In this document: positions 17,060-26,322 of the stretch, one piece after another | Layout: each line of letters starts with the position of its first letter | Position numbering within the stretch: the first letter of the stretch is position 1 | DNA from: Clostridium paraputrificum | Lineage (GTDB): Bacteria > Bacillota > Clostridia > Clostridiales > Clostridiaceae | NCBI RefSeq assembly: GCF_900447045.1 | Contig: NZ_UAWH01000005.1 | Location: 868,001-932,000 of the forward strand | Direction: 5' to 3' | DNA: 64,000 nt | Made by a program: the position numbers and the translations under genes | Notes under the pieces: model-generated | Databases searched by the model: none | What the model saw: only the letters and a program-made list of their open reading frames with translations | What the model was told of the DNA's origin: nothing

Positions 17060-17088
17060 TTGACAAAATATACTATTAGAGTTATTAT
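17060..17088 (+). promoter_or_regulatory. Promoter of the lysine riboswitch and dapA
   Basis: TTGACA (17060-17065), 17-bp spacer, TATTAT (17083-17088), shortly upstream of the riboswitch. Confidence 0.75.
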
Positions 17089-17106
17089 TTAAGAAATTGA
17101 ATAAGT

Positions 17107-17270
17107 AATAGAGGTAGAGGCGCTAGTTATTAAGAGTAATCTATAGGAGTGGGCACACTATGATAATAGATGAAAGGAATACTAGCCGAAGGAGATAGAG
17201 GCAAAGCTATTTTCTGGGTATGCAAATAATATTTGTATAACTGTCACGTAAGTGGAGGGCTACACAGATT
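17107..17270 (+). ncRNA. Lysine riboswitch (L-box)
   Basis: Conserved L-box blocks in order: AGAGGCGCTAG, a purine-rich helix with GGAGTGGGCAC, CTAGCCGAAGG, TTTTCTGGGT, ACTGTCACGT, and GTGGAGGGCTAC closing the first helix. It is followed by an intrinsic terminator and dapA, the first committed enzyme of lysine synthesis. Lysine binding is expected to favour termination. Confidence 0.92.
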
Positions 17271-17309
17271 TAAATATCTATATGTATAATCTATTAGTAT
17301 AAATACTCT

Positions 17310-17345
17310 ACCCATCATTTTTAATGATGGGTATTATTTTTTTAA
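17310..17345 (+). terminator. Lysine riboswitch expression-platform terminator
   Basis: ACCCATCATT and AATGATGGGT form the stem, followed by ATTATTTTTTT, 40 bp before the dapA start. Confidence 0.85.
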
Positions 17346-17384
17346 TAGATTTGCCCTTACCTTAATAAATAGGGGGTAAGAAAT

Positions 17385-18254
17385 ATGAAAGTAAAAGGAC
17401 TTTGGGTGCCAGTTGTGACACCATTTGAAAATGATGAATTAGATATGGTATCTTATGAAAAGTTGGTAAATCATTATATCAATGAAGGGGTACATGGCTT
17501 AATGCCATTAGGTACAACTGGTGAAACACCAACTCTTTCAGAAAAGGAATATGAAGAGATAGTATCTAAAACAATGGAAGTGGTAAATGGAAGAGTACCT
17601 GTAATAATTGGACTAGGTGGAAATTGTACAAGAAGTGTAGTTGATAAATTGAAGGTGGTTGAAAAGCATAAAGTACAAGGAATACTATCTGTAAGTCCAT
17701 ATTATAATAGACCAGATCAAAGAGGAATATATGAACACTTCAAAAAAATATCTGAAAGTACAGATTTAGATATTGTATTATATAATATTCCATATAGGAC
17801 TGGAAGAAATATGGAAAATGAAACGATCCTAAGATTATCAGAAGAGAAAAATATAGTTGGGGTAAAAGATGCATCTGGAGATTTTAATAAAACTATAGAG
17901 CTTTTGTTAAATAAGCCAGATGAATTTAGCGTATTATCAGGAGAAGATAATTTATTTTATAGTTCATTATTACTAGGTGGAGATGGTGGAGTAACAGCAT
18001 CAGCACATTTGAAAACTAAAGAGTTTATAAAAGTATATGATTATATACAAAATAATGATGCGAAAGCAGCTCTAGAAATATGGAAGGAGATTTCTCCTAT
18101 GATTCCTTTACTGTTTAAAGAGCCTAATCCAACACCTATAAAATATATGTTAAAGAAAATAGGATTAATTAATTCTGATGAAGTTAGACTACCATTGGTA
18201 CCAATATCGGAAGAGCTAAAAAATGAATTGGATAGCAATATTGTGTTACAGTAA
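17385..18254 (+). CDS. dapA: 4-hydroxy-tetrahydrodipicolinate synthase
   Basis: A 289-aa class I aldolase condensing pyruvate with aspartate semialdehyde in the diaminopimelate/lysine pathway. Key features: GTTGETPTL (residue 44), the tyrosine in YNIPYRTGRN (near 133), and the Schiff-base lysine in VGVKDASG (near 161). Length is standard. ATG behind AGGGGG. It forms a single-gene unit controlled by the lysine riboswitch and is followed by the tryptophan T-box. Confidence 0.97.
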   Translation: MKVKGLWVPVVTPFENDELDMVSYEKLVNHYINEGVHGLMPLGTTGETPTLSEKEYEEIVSKTMEVVNGRVPVIIGLGGNCTRSVVDKLKVVEKHKVQGILSVSPYYNRPDQRGIYEHFKKISESTDLDIVLYNIPYRTGRNMENETILRLSEEKNIVGVKDASGDFNKTIELLLNKPDEFSVLSGEDNLFYSSLLLGGDGGVTASAHLKTKEFIKVYDYIQNNDAKAALEIWKEISPMIPLLFKEPNPTPIKYMLKKIGLINSDEVRLPLVPISEELKNELDSNIVLQ

Positions 18255-18314
18255 GGATTTTAAAGGATATATTAGTAGAGTTGTTTAAATAAAGAAAAAT
18301 CCAGAAAAACACTA

Positions 18315-18344
18315 TTGGAATTTTAAGGAATACTTGAATATAAT
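18315..18344 (+). promoter_or_regulatory. Promoter of the trp operon T-box leader
   Basis: TTGGAA (18315-18320), 18-bp spacer, TATAAT (18339-18344), immediately before the T-box transcript. Confidence 0.65.
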
Positions 18345-18351
18345 GTGAATA

Positions 18352-18697
18352 AATAAAAATTAAAGTCAGTGAAAAGAGAGAGTAGGTATAGGAAATTAGT
18401 TTCAGAGAGCTTGGGGTGGTGTGATCCAAGTGCTGTAGCCTTTATTGAATGGGTCTTTGAGATGACACTTGGAATTTATAGTACAGGTGTACGGGAAGTC
18501 CGCCGTTAAAAGGACAGGGTATCGATTAAGTTCCGTACCTGGTAAAGATTGTGTGTAACGTAGGTGGCATAGCGAAATAAGGTATTTCGTCCTAAGGGAT
18601 GAAGTATCTTTTGTTTTTATAAACACTTTTGTTATACAAAAAATGGGTGGCACCACGAGTCACTTCGTCCCATTATAGGATGAAGTGACTTTTTTTA
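18352..18697 (+). ncRNA. Tryptophan T-box leader of the trp operon
   Basis: A long (about 345 nt) T-box RNA. The T-box core GGGTGGCACCACGAG lies at 18645-18659 and runs into the terminator. The AGTA-type loop (GAGAGTAGG), the GGGTGGTGTGATCC distal loop and the specifier region GAATGGGTC follow canonical order; TGG (18450-18452) is the Trp codon. Several additional helices (Stem II/III region 18480-18560) make it larger than the argS leader. Uncharged tRNA-Trp should promote read-through. Confidence 0.93.
18659..18697 (+). terminator. T-box terminator before the trp operon
   Basis: GTCACTTCGTCC (18659-18670) and GGATGAAGTGAC (18678-18689) form a stem with one G-U or mismatch, followed by TTTTTTT. 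Confidence 0.9.
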
Positions 18698-18741
18698 TTC
18701 TTTAGGAAATTATATGTGCCTAGTCTGTTGTTAATATGAGT

Positions 18742-18770
18742 TTCCGAAATCCAGAGTGCACTGAAAAAAA
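18742..18770 (-). repeat. 29-bp dispersed repeat, copy 2
   Basis: The reverse complement matches 4989-5017 at 27 of 29 positions, including the CAGTGCACTCTGGA core. It lies in the trp leader between the terminator and trpE. Confidence 0.6.
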
Positions 18771-18848
18771 CTATATAATTAGACAATCTGTTCATAACTT
18801 AAGTATTTAAGTGATATGTAAATTTATTTATAAAAAGGGGGAGTAAAC

Positions 18849-20240
18849 ATGATTAATATTTCAAAAGAACAATTTGAGGAAAATATTAAATCTAAAAAAG
18901 TATTTTCTATTATAAGTGAATTTAGAGGGGATGAAATTACTCCAATAACACTATTTAAAGCTTTAGATGGAGAAAGAAAGTTTATTTTAGAAAGTGGATG
19001 TAAAGAAAATAGGTTTGGAAGATATTCTTATTTAGGCGATAGCCCTTATAAAGAGGTCATTGGAGAAACTTTACAAGATATATTAACAATAAAAAAGGAA
19101 ACACAAATTGATTTTGATAATAAAAGCAATAAGTTTTCGTTTAAAGGTGGAGCTATAGGGTATATGGGATATGACACTATAGCGTTATATGAGAAAAAAT
19201 TAAAACTTAATAACTATGATGAATTGGATATACCTACAATAAGGTTTAATTTTTATAAAAGATATATTTGTTATGATCATTTTACTCACAAGGTATATGT
19301 AGTTGATAATGTATTTCCAAATAATAAGTGCCAGTATGAGGAAGTTATAGGTGGTCAAAGGGAGTATTTTAATAAATTAATAAATAAACCGATTAAATAT
19401 GATAAGGAGTTAGAAAAGAAAGTTATAAAAATAAAACTTGGTACAACAAAAGAAGAATATATGAAAAAGGTAGATAGGGCAAAAGATTATATAAAAAAAG
19501 GTGATATTTTTCAGGTTGTTCCATCTCAAAGAATGTATTGCAAAACGGAAAAACCACCTCTTGAGATATATAGAAGTCTAAGAGAAGGAAATCCATCTCC
19601 GTACATGTTTTTTCTAGATTATTATAGCTATCAAGTAATTGGATCTTCTCCAGAAAGGTTGGTTGCTGTAAAAGGAAGAAAGGTCATGACTAATCCTATT
19701 GCAGGTACAAGAAAAAGAGGAAGAAGTAAACATGAAGATTTAAAGTTAGAAGAAGAATTAATAAATGATGAAAAGGAAAGAGCGGAGCATGTAATGCTAG
19801 TTGATTTAGGAAGAAATGATATTGGTAGGGTAAGTGAAGTGGGGACTGTGGAAGTGAAGGATTTTATGAAGATAGAAAGATTTTCTCATGTAATGCATAT
19901 TACAAGCCAAGTTGTAGGGGTTCTTAGAAAGAATAAGGACGCATTTGATGCTCTAGCTTCATGTTTGCCAGCAGGAACATTATCTGGAGCGCCTAAGATA
20001 AGAGCAATTGAGATAATAGAGGAGCTAGAGGATAAGAAAAGAGGAATTTATGGAGGAGCAGTAGGATATTTTTCTTATGGTGGAGATATGGACATGTGTA
20101 TAGCAATTAGAACTTTAGTGTTAAGAGATAAAATTGCATATCTTCAATCAGGTGGTGGTGTTGTGTATGATTCAGATTCAGAAAAAGAGTTTGAAGAGAC
20201 TCAAAATAAATTAATGGCACTAAAGGAGGCGTTAAGATGA
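18849..20240 (+). CDS. trpE: Anthranilate synthase component I
   Basis: A 463-aa large subunit that converts chorismate and ammonia into anthranilate. Chorismate-binding motifs: [52 protein letters not shown] and the final [16 protein letters not shown]. The N-terminal part (residues 15-60) has the [16 protein letters not shown] loop, the LLES-type feedback site of Trp-binding TrpE. AGGGGG ribosome site. First gene of trpEGDCFBA; its stop overlaps the trpG start. Confidence 0.97.
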   Translation: MINISKEQFEENIKSKKVFSIISEFRGDEITPITLFKALDGERKFILESGCKENRFGRYSYLGDSPYKEVIGETLQDILTIKKETQIDFDNKSNKFSFKGGAIGYMGYDTIALYEKKLKLNNYDELDIPTIRFNFYKRYICYDHFTHKVYVVDNVFPNNKCQYEEVIGGQREYFNKLINKPIKYDKELEKKVIKIKLGTTKEEYMKKVDRAKDYIKKGDIFQVVPSQRMYCKTEKPPLEIYRSLREGNPSPYMFFLDYYSYQVIGSSPERLVAVKGRKVMTNPIAGTRKRGRSKHEDLKLEEELINDEKERAEHVMLVDLGRNDIGRVSEVGTVEVKDFMKIERFSHVMHITSQVVGVLRKNKDAFDALASCLPAGTLSGAPKIRAIEIIEELEDKKRGIYGGAVGYFSYGGDMDMCIAIRTLVLRDKIAYLQSGGGVVYDSDSEKEFEETQNKLMALKEALR

Positions 20241-20812
20241 TTGTATTAATAGATAATTATGATTCCTTTACTTTTAATTTATATCAATATTTAAGTGAAT
20301 TTGAACAGGTTAAAGTCTATAGAAATGATGAAATAACATTAAAAGAAATTAAAAATTTAAATCCAAAAGGATTAGTTATATCACCAGGACCTGGAAGGCC
20401 AGAAGATGCTGGGATATCAGTTCAACTAATTAAAGAACTTGGAGATTATATTCCTATTTTTGGGATTTGTTTAGGGCATCAGGCTATAGGAAAAGCCTTT
20501 GGAGCCAATATTATTAGGGCAGATAAGATATGTCATGGAAAAAGCTCAAAAATAAACGTTAGAGGAAATGATATCTTTGAAGGAATTTCTAGGAGGATAG
20601 ATGTTATGAGATATCATTCTTTAGTAATAGAAAGGGAGAGCTTACCTAAAGAATTATCAATAATAGCTGAAACAGAAGATGGAGTAATTATGGGAATTAA
20701 GCATAAAGAAAAGAAAATATTTGGAGTGCAGTTTCATCCTGAATCTATATTTACAGCAAAGGGAAAAAGAATTTTAAAGAATTTTGTGGAGGGGATATGT
20801 TATGAAAATTAA
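20237..20812 (+). CDS. trpG: Anthranilate synthase component II (glutamine amidotransferase)
   Basis: A 191-aa class I glutamine amidotransferase feeding ammonia to TrpE. Motifs: NYDSFTFNLYQYL, SPGPGRPEDAG, the nucleophile Cys in GICLGHQAIG (near residue 79), and the HPES motif in QFHPESIFT. It overlaps trpE by 4 bp and trpD by 11 bp, implying translational coupling. Not fused to trpD or trpE. Related PabA enzymes look alike, but the operon fixes the role. Confidence 0.96.
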   Translation: MIVLIDNYDSFTFNLYQYLSEFEQVKVYRNDEITLKEIKNLNPKGLVISPGPGRPEDAGISVQLIKELGDYIPIFGICLGHQAIGKAFGANIIRADKICHGKSSKINVRGNDIFEGISRRIDVMRYHSLVIERESLPKELSIIAETEDGVIMGIKHKEKKIFGVQFHPESIFTAKGKRILKNFVEGICYEN

Positions 20813-21809
20813 TGATGCAATGAAGAAGTTAGTTATGCAGATAGATTTGTCAGAAGATGAAGTTAGAGAAGTAATGGAAGAGATTATGAGGGGGGAAGCT
20901 ACATCCAGTCAGAAGGGTGGATTCCTGATAGGTTTAAAGGTTAAGGGAGAAACTTCAGAAGAATTGTTAGGAGCAGTTAAAGCATTAAGAAAGGAAACTG
21001 TGAAGGTTGATGTAGAGGAAAAGGAGAACTTAATTGATTGTTGTGGGACAGGTGGAGATGGAGCTAATACTTTTAATATATCAACAGCTGTAGCAATTAT
21101 TGCAGCTAGTGGAGGAGTAAAGGTGGCTAAACATGGAAATAGGGCTGTATCAAGTAAAAGTGGTAGTTTTGATGTTTTAAAAGAGTTGGGTATTAAAGTC
21201 GATTATACAAAAGAAGAAAGTAAAAGGGTAATAGAAGATAAAGGAATGGCATTTCTACTTGCTCCTTCTTATAACAAAGGAATGAAGAATGTTGCAAAGG
21301 AAAGATTGGAGCTGGGCACTAGGACATTGTTTAATATGGTTGGCCCACTTTTGAATCCAGCTCCATTAACTGGACAGCTTATGGGAGTATATGATGGGAA
21401 TTTAATAGAAACAGTTGGAGATGTATTATTAAACTTAGGGCTAGAAAGGGCAATGGTAGTTCATGGAGATGATGGATTAGATGAGATAACAACAACTACT
21501 ACTACCACTGTTTGTGAAGTGAAAAATGGGAAGCTTTATAAATATATATTAAATCCAAGTGATTATGGAATAGAGCTTTGTAAGCCTGAAGCTTTAGTTG
21601 GTGGGACACCAAATGATAACGCAAAGATAATAGTGGATATATTAAAGGGAAAAGGTGGTCCAAAGAGAGACATTGTTGTATTAAATACAGGAGCTGCTTT
21701 GTATGTAGCTAAGGTAGTAGATTCTCTAAAAGATGGGATTAAATTAGCTAGGGATCTAATATATTCAGGAAAGGCTTATGATAAATATTTAGAGTTAAGG
21801 TCTGCTTAG
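20802..21809 (+). CDS. trpD: Anthranilate phosphoribosyltransferase
   Basis: A 335-aa enzyme joining anthranilate to PRPP. The glycine-rich CCGTGGDGANTFNIST motif, KHGNRAVSSKSGS, and a GPLLNPAP segment are present. The ATG at 20802 lies inside the trpG end and follows GGAGGGG; the upstream in-frame start at 20784 is rejected. A run of six threonines (EITTTTTTTVCE) replaces the usual short loop. Confidence 0.96.
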   Translation: MKINDAMKKLVMQIDLSEDEVREVMEEIMRGEATSSQKGGFLIGLKVKGETSEELLGAVKALRKETVKVDVEEKENLIDCCGTGGDGANTFNISTAVAIIAASGGVKVAKHGNRAVSSKSGSFDVLKELGIKVDYTKEESKRVIEDKGMAFLLAPSYNKGMKNVAKERLELGTRTLFNMVGPLLNPAPLTGQLMGVYDGNLIETVGDVLLNLGLERAMVVHGDDGLDEITTTTTTTVCEVKNGKLYKYILNPSDYGIELCKPEALVGGTPNDNAKIIVDILKGKGGPKRDIVVLNTGAALYVAKVVDSLKDGIKLARDLIYSGKAYDKYLELRSA

Positions 21810-21824
21810 GAAAGGGGAAGGCTA

Positions 21825-22619
21825 ATGATACTAGATGATTTAATATCTATGAAAAAAATAAGAGTATTAGAAAGTAAAGCAGTTGTACCCTTTGAAGAAG
21901 TGTATAATAAAGCATTTACTATAAAAGCTAAGGAAAGAAATTTTAAAGATGTATTGAAAGGGAAGGACTTATCGGTAATAGGGGAGTTTAAAAAAGCATC
22001 ACCTTCAAAAGGAGTAATCCTTAGAGACTTTAATATAGAGAAAGTTCATGAGTTTTATAAGGAGTTAAAAATAGATGCATATTCAGTTCTAACTGAGAGG
22101 GATTTATTTTTAGGAGAGGATAATTATATAAAACAGCTTCAATTTAATAGTACTGTGCCAATACTAAGAAAAGACTTTATATTGGATCCTTATCAAATAT
22201 ATGAAACAAAGGTTTTGGGAGCTTCTGGAATATTACTGATAGTTAGTGTTTTAAAAGAGAAACTGAGAGTATTTTATGATGAGAGTAAAAAAATAGGATT
22301 AGAGCCATTAGTGGAGATTCATGATAGAAGAGAGCTTGAGTTAGCTTTAGAGTGTGGCTGTGAAATTATAGGAGTGAATAATAGAAATCTAAAAACATTT
22401 GAAACAACTTTAAAAACAACGGAAGAATTAATTAAGTATATTCCTAAGAATAGGATTGTAATATCTGAAAGTGGAATAAGAGGATGTGATGATTTGAGGA
22501 TTATTAAAGATATGGGAGTAGATGGAGTACTTGTAGGTGAAATGTTTATGAGAAATTTAAATAATGATTCATTTATTAAAGAGTATAAAGCATTTAAGGG
22601 ATCAAAATATGAAGATTAA
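21825..22619 (+). CDS. trpC: Indole-3-glycerol phosphate synthase
   Basis: A 264-aa (beta/alpha)8 enzyme that closes the indole ring. Motifs: VIGEFKKASPSKGVI with the catalytic lysine, LTERDLFLG, PILRKDFILDPYQIYE, GVNNRNLKTF and ISESGIRG. Start ATG behind AAGGGGAAGG. It overlaps trpF by 11 bp; trpC and trpF are separate here, not fused. Confidence 0.96.
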   Translation: MILDDLISMKKIRVLESKAVVPFEEVYNKAFTIKAKERNFKDVLKGKDLSVIGEFKKASPSKGVILRDFNIEKVHEFYKELKIDAYSVLTERDLFLGEDNYIKQLQFNSTVPILRKDFILDPYQIYETKVLGASGILLIVSVLKEKLRVFYDESKKIGLEPLVEIHDRRELELALECGCEIIGVNNRNLKTFETTLKTTEELIKYIPKNRIVISESGIRGCDDLRIIKDMGVDGVLVGEMFMRNLNNDSFIKEYKAFKGSKYED

Positions 22620-23238
22620 AATATGTGGAATAACAAAAATGAACGAAGTTGAGTTTCTAAATTTTTTACGTCCTGATTATATAGGATTTGTATTTGCTGA
22701 AAGCGCAAGAAAAGTAAGTATAGAAGAGGCTTGTTTGCTATATAAAAAGCTAGATAAAAGAATTAAGGTTGTAGGTGTATTTAGAAATAATTCAGAAGAC
22801 TTTATAAAAGAAGTGATAAAAGAAGTTCCATTAGATGTTATTCAGCTTCATGGAGAAGAGGGGAATGACTTTATAGAGTCAATAAAGATAGTTGGCAAGG
22901 AGGTCTGGAAAGGTATTAATATAAGAATTAAAGATGATATGTTGAAAGCAATGAATTATAGAGTGGATGCATTAGTTTTAGATAGCAGTATGCCAGGTAG
23001 CGGAGAACTATTTGATTGGAATTTACTTCAAGATATTAATATAAGCAATAAGATAATATTGGCAGGAGGATTAAATGAAGATAATGTTCTTGAAGGAATA
23101 AGTAAAGTTAACCCTTATGGAATTGATATATCATCAGGAGTAGAGAAAGTTGATAAGGATGGGATTAGAAAGAAGGATAGAGATAAAGTAGAACTATTTA
23201 TAAGAAAAGTGAGGGATAGGTATGAAAGGGAAGTTTAA
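22609..23238 (+). CDS. trpF: Phosphoribosylanthranilate isomerase
   Basis: A 209-aa (beta/alpha)8 isomerase. It starts at MKIKICGIT (catalytic Cys in KICGIT), with [21 protein letters not shown] and the final GGLNEDN and GIDISSGVE phosphate-binding segments. An upstream in-frame ATG at 22564 lies deep in trpC and would add residues before the conserved first strand, so 22609 is chosen. The end overlaps trpB by 17 bp. Confidence 0.96.
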   Translation: MKIKICGITKMNEVEFLNFLRPDYIGFVFAESARKVSIEEACLLYKKLDKRIKVVGVFRNNSEDFIKEVIKEVPLDVIQLHGEEGNDFIESIKIVGKEVWKGINIRIKDDMLKAMNYRVDALVLDSSMPGSGELFDWNLLQDINISNKIILAGGLNEDNVLEGISKVNPYGIDISSGVEKVDKDGIRKKDRDKVELFIRKVRDRYEREV

Positions 23239-24400
23239 TAATTTTGGAGGACAATATGTTCCAGAAACATTAATGAATGCATTAAAGGAACTAGAAGATG
23301 AGTTTTATAAAGCCATTAACGATGAAGCATTTATGGAAGAGTATATGTATTACTTGAAAGATTATACGGGAAGACCAAGTCCTCTGTATTATGCAGAGAA
23401 TATGACTAAAGATTTAAAAGGATCTAAAATCTATTTAAAAAGAGAAGATTTAAACCATACTGGAGCTCATAAAATAAACAATGTAATAGGACAAATATTG
23501 TTAGCAAAAAGAATGGGAAAGAAAAAAATAATAGCTGAAACAGGTGCAGGACAACATGGAGTAGCAACGGCTACTGTAGCAGCAAAGTTTAAAATGGAAT
23601 GCAAAATTTTTATGGGAGAAGAGGATATAAGAAGACAAGCTCTTAATGTTAAAAAGATGGAATTATTGGGAGCTACTGTGATTTCAGTAAGTAGTGGAAA
23701 TGGGACACTAAAAGATTCTGTAAATGAGGCTATAAGATACTGGGTATCAAATGTTGAAGATACCTATTATGTAATGGGGACTGTTGCAGGGCCTCATCCA
23801 TATCCAATAATGGTAAGAGTTTTTCAAAGAATAATAGGAGATGAAGCAAAGAAACAAATACTTGAAAAAGAGGGGAGGCTTCCAGAATGTATAATAGCTC
23901 CAGTAGGGGGAGGAAGTAATTCTATAGGAATATTTTATCCTTTTATAGATGATGAAGAAGTTGAACTTATAGGTATAGAAGGAGCAGGAAGAGGAATTGA
24001 AACTGGTAAACATGCAGCTGCTATTCATGATAAAAATACAGGGGTCATTCATGGTATGATGACATATGTATTAAAGGATGATGATGGTCAAATAAAGGAA
24101 GCTTATTCTATTTCAGCTGGTCTTGACTATCCAGCTGTAGGGCCAGAGCATGCATATTTAGATTCAATAGAAAGAGCTAAATATGATAGTGTTAAGGATG
24201 AGGAAGCAATAGATGCTTTCTTATATTTAACTAAAATAGAGGGGATTGTACCAGCCTTAGAATCTTCTCACGCTATAGCTTATGCTAAAAAAGTAGCAGG
24301 GAAAATGTCAAAGGATAAAATTATAATAATTAATATATCAGGCAGAGGGGACAAGGATATGGATACAGTAGTAAAGTATTTGGAGGATAGATATGAATAG
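23222..24400 (+). CDS. trpB: Tryptophan synthase beta chain
   Basis: A 392-aa PLP enzyme making Trp from indole and serine. The PLP lysine lies in HTGAHKINN (near residue 83); [13 protein letters not shown] and the phosphate-binding GGGSNSIG follow. It has the N-terminal FGGQYVPE motif of the classical TrpB1 form. GAGGGATAGG ribosome site within trpF. Overlaps trpA by 8 bp. Confidence 0.98.
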   Translation: MKGKFNNFGGQYVPETLMNALKELEDEFYKAINDEAFMEEYMYYLKDYTGRPSPLYYAENMTKDLKGSKIYLKREDLNHTGAHKINNVIGQILLAKRMGKKKIIAETGAGQHGVATATVAAKFKMECKIFMGEEDIRRQALNVKKMELLGATVISVSSGNGTLKDSVNEAIRYWVSNVEDTYYVMGTVAGPHPYPIMVRVFQRIIGDEAKKQILEKEGRLPECIIAPVGGGSNSIGIFYPFIDDEEVELIGIEGAGRGIETGKHAAAIHDKNTGVIHGMMTYVLKDDDGQIKEAYSISAGLDYPAVGPEHAYLDSIERAKYDSVKDEEAIDAFLYLTKIEGIVPALESSHAIAYAKKVAGKMSKDKIIIINISGRGDKDMDTVVKYLEDRYE

Positions 24401-25169
24401 AATAGATGAAAGGTTTTTAGAACTAAGGTTAAAAGGAAAAAAAGCATTTATTCCATTTATAACTTGTGGAGATCCTAGCATAGAAGAAACAAAAAATATA
24501 GTGTTGGAGCTAGAAAAGTCTGGGGCTGATATAATAGAGTTAGGGGTTCCATTTAGTGATCCTTTAGCTGATGGGCCTATAATACAAGATTCATATTGTA
24601 GAGCATTAAAAAATGGATTTAAAGTAAAAGATATATTTAAATGTGGTAGAGAAATAAGAAAAAGTAGTAGTATACCTTTAGTAATAATGATTTATTATAA
24701 TTTAGTATATACAAGAGGCGTAGAGAAGTTTTTAAAAGAAGCAAGTGAATCAGGATTTGATGGATTAATAATCCCTGATATCCCCTTAGAGGAAAGAGGG
24801 GGACTTAAGGAGCTTTGTGAAAAAAGTGGGATATATTTAATTCCATTAGTAGCACCAACCTCAAATGAAAGAATAGCTAAGATAGTAAATGGAGCTAAAG
24901 GATTTGTTTATTGTGTTTCCTCTAATGGAACAACTGGTGAAAGAAGTAGGCTAAGGGATGATATAGTAGATTACCTACATAGAGTAAGAGGAAATACTAA
25001 TGCTCCTATATGTTTAGGATTTGGAATTTCGTCAGTAGATGTAGTAAGGGAAATAAGAAAATTTTGTGATGGAGTTATAGTTGGTAGTGCCATTGTAAGA
25101 AGAATAAATTCTAGTAAGGAAGATGCAATCAATCTTGCTAAAGATATTAAATCAGAATTAGAAGATTAG
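24393..25169 (+). CDS. trpA: Tryptophan synthase alpha chain
   Basis: A 258-aa (beta/alpha)8 subunit cleaving indole-3-glycerol phosphate. Catalytic Glu and Asp are seen in [14 protein letters not shown] (residues 49-62); [11 protein letters not shown], the [11 protein letters not shown] strand and [12 protein letters not shown] loop are conserved. Last gene of the trp operon; no clear terminator before the MGMT gene 40 bp on. Confidence 0.97.
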   Translation: MNRIDERFLELRLKGKKAFIPFITCGDPSIEETKNIVLELEKSGADIIELGVPFSDPLADGPIIQDSYCRALKNGFKVKDIFKCGREIRKSSSIPLVIMIYYNLVYTRGVEKFLKEASESGFDGLIIPDIPLEERGGLKELCEKSGIYLIPLVAPTSNERIAKIVNGAKGFVYCVSSNGTTGERSRLRDDIVDYLHRVRGNTNAPICLGFGISSVDVVREIRKFCDGVIVGSAIVRRINSSKEDAINLAKDIKSELED

Positions 25170-25210
25170 ATACTATTATAAAAAAAGATTAAATATAGAG
25201 GTGTTAACTA

Positions 25211-25666
25211 ATGAAATATGGATATTATAAATCTCCAATTGGAATAATTGAAATAATTGAGGAAGATGGCTATATTATAGCTACAGACTTTGTGGAAGCT
25301 ATGAAACCTGAGGATATAAGTGAGGAGATTTCAAGATGTAAGATACAGCTTGAAGAGTATTTTCAGGGGGAGAGAAAGGACTTTGATATAAATATAAAGT
25401 ATTCTGTAGGAACTGAATTTCAAAGGAAAGTTTGGGATAAGCTAAAAGAGATTAGTTATGGGGAAACAGTTTCATATAAGCATATAGCTAAGGAAATAGG
25501 GAATGAAAAGGCATCAAGAGCAGTTGGTGGGGCTAATAATAAAAACCCACTGGGAATTATAGTTCCTTGTCATAGAGTGATAGGATCAAATAGTAAGTTA
25601 GTTGGATATGCTGGTGGATTAGATAAAAAGCAATATTTATTAGAATTAGAAAGTAAATATAAATAG
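25211..25666 (+). CDS. ogt: Methylated-DNA--protein-cysteine S-methyltransferase
   Basis: A 151-aa suicide DNA repair protein removing O6-methyl groups from guanine. The acceptor Cys is in IVPCHRVIG near residue 119; the DNA-binding helix is in VSYKHIAKEIGNEKASRAVGGANNKNP. No N-terminal Ada domain. RBS AGAGGTG. It is 41 bp after trpA and may be read through from the trp operon. Confidence 0.93.
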   Translation: MKYGYYKSPIGIIEIIEEDGYIIATDFVEAMKPEDISEEISRCKIQLEEYFQGERKDFDINIKYSVGTEFQRKVWDKLKEISYGETVSYKHIAKEIGNEKASRAVGGANNKNPLGIIVPCHRVIGSNSKLVGYAGGLDKKQYLLELESKYK

Positions 25667-25724
25667 TATTTTTTTATAGGGTTATACTTATAATATAGAA
25701 ATTATGTTTGTAAGGAGAATTTCC

Positions 25725-26123
25725 ATGATTGAGAGAATTGAAGAGATAACCTTATATGTGAAAGATCAAGATGTATCAAAAGAATTTTGGACAAAGAAGA
25801 TAGGTTTTATAGTAAAGGAAGAGCATCCTTTGGGACCTAATATGAAATGGGTTGAGGTAGGTCCTGCAAATGATGAGTCTACCAATATAGTACTGTATGA
25901 TATTAATAAGATGTCTATAAAGAATAAGATTATAGATGTTAGTCATCCTTCTTTATTATTTAAGGCAGTAAAAATAGAAGAAACATATAAAAAGTTTAAA
26001 GAAAGAGGAATTAAGGTAGGCGAATTTTTAGAATTGCCAACTGGAAGAATGTTTACCTTTAAGGATCCTGATGGAAATAGTTATATAGTTAGGGAAGATA
26101 ATAAGGGAGTTATGCTTCACTAG
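25725..26123 (+). CDS. VOC/glyoxalase-fold protein
   Basis: A 132-aa protein with paired beta-alpha-beta-beta-beta modules of the vicinal oxygen chelate fold (RIEEITLYVKDQDVSKEFW at the start and LPTGRMFTFKDPDGNSYIV at the end). Substrate unknown; resembles glyoxalase/bleomycin-resistance-type proteins. The ATG at 25725 follows AAGGAG; the earlier frame start at 25704 has no ribosome site. Confidence 0.8.
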   Translation: MIERIEEITLYVKDQDVSKEFWTKKIGFIVKEEHPLGPNMKWVEVGPANDESTNIVLYDINKMSIKNKIIDVSHPSLLFKAVKIEETYKKFKERGIKVGEFLELPTGRMFTFKDPDGNSYIVREDNKGVMLH

Positions 26124-26131
26124 TAAGTCTT

Positions 26132-26165
26132 AAAAAGAGAAATCTATTTGGTTTCTCTTTTTTGT
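26132..26165 (+). terminator. Terminator after the VOC gene
   Basis: AAAAGAGAAA and TTTCTCTTTT around a 9-nt loop, ending in T residues. Confidence 0.8.
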
Positions 26166-26322
26166 ATATAAGGAGACAAGATGAAGATTACTTCAGCATT
26201 TAATTAATATATAAATTTATTTATATTACTATATATAGGTGGTATAATAGGTGGTTGGTTAAGGGTATGATTATGAAAGTAGGTTATTAAAAGAACTGCT
26301 AAAACATTAAGTGAGGTTTAGA

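Noticed and set aside
18184..18656. Minus-strand reading frames over the trp leader
   Set aside because: They lie across the T-box RNA and the dapA end; no ribosome site or homology.
23747..24052. Minus-strand frame inside trpB
   Set aside because: Shadow of a well-conserved gene; Tyr/Phe-rich composition typical of antisense frames in AT-rich DNA.
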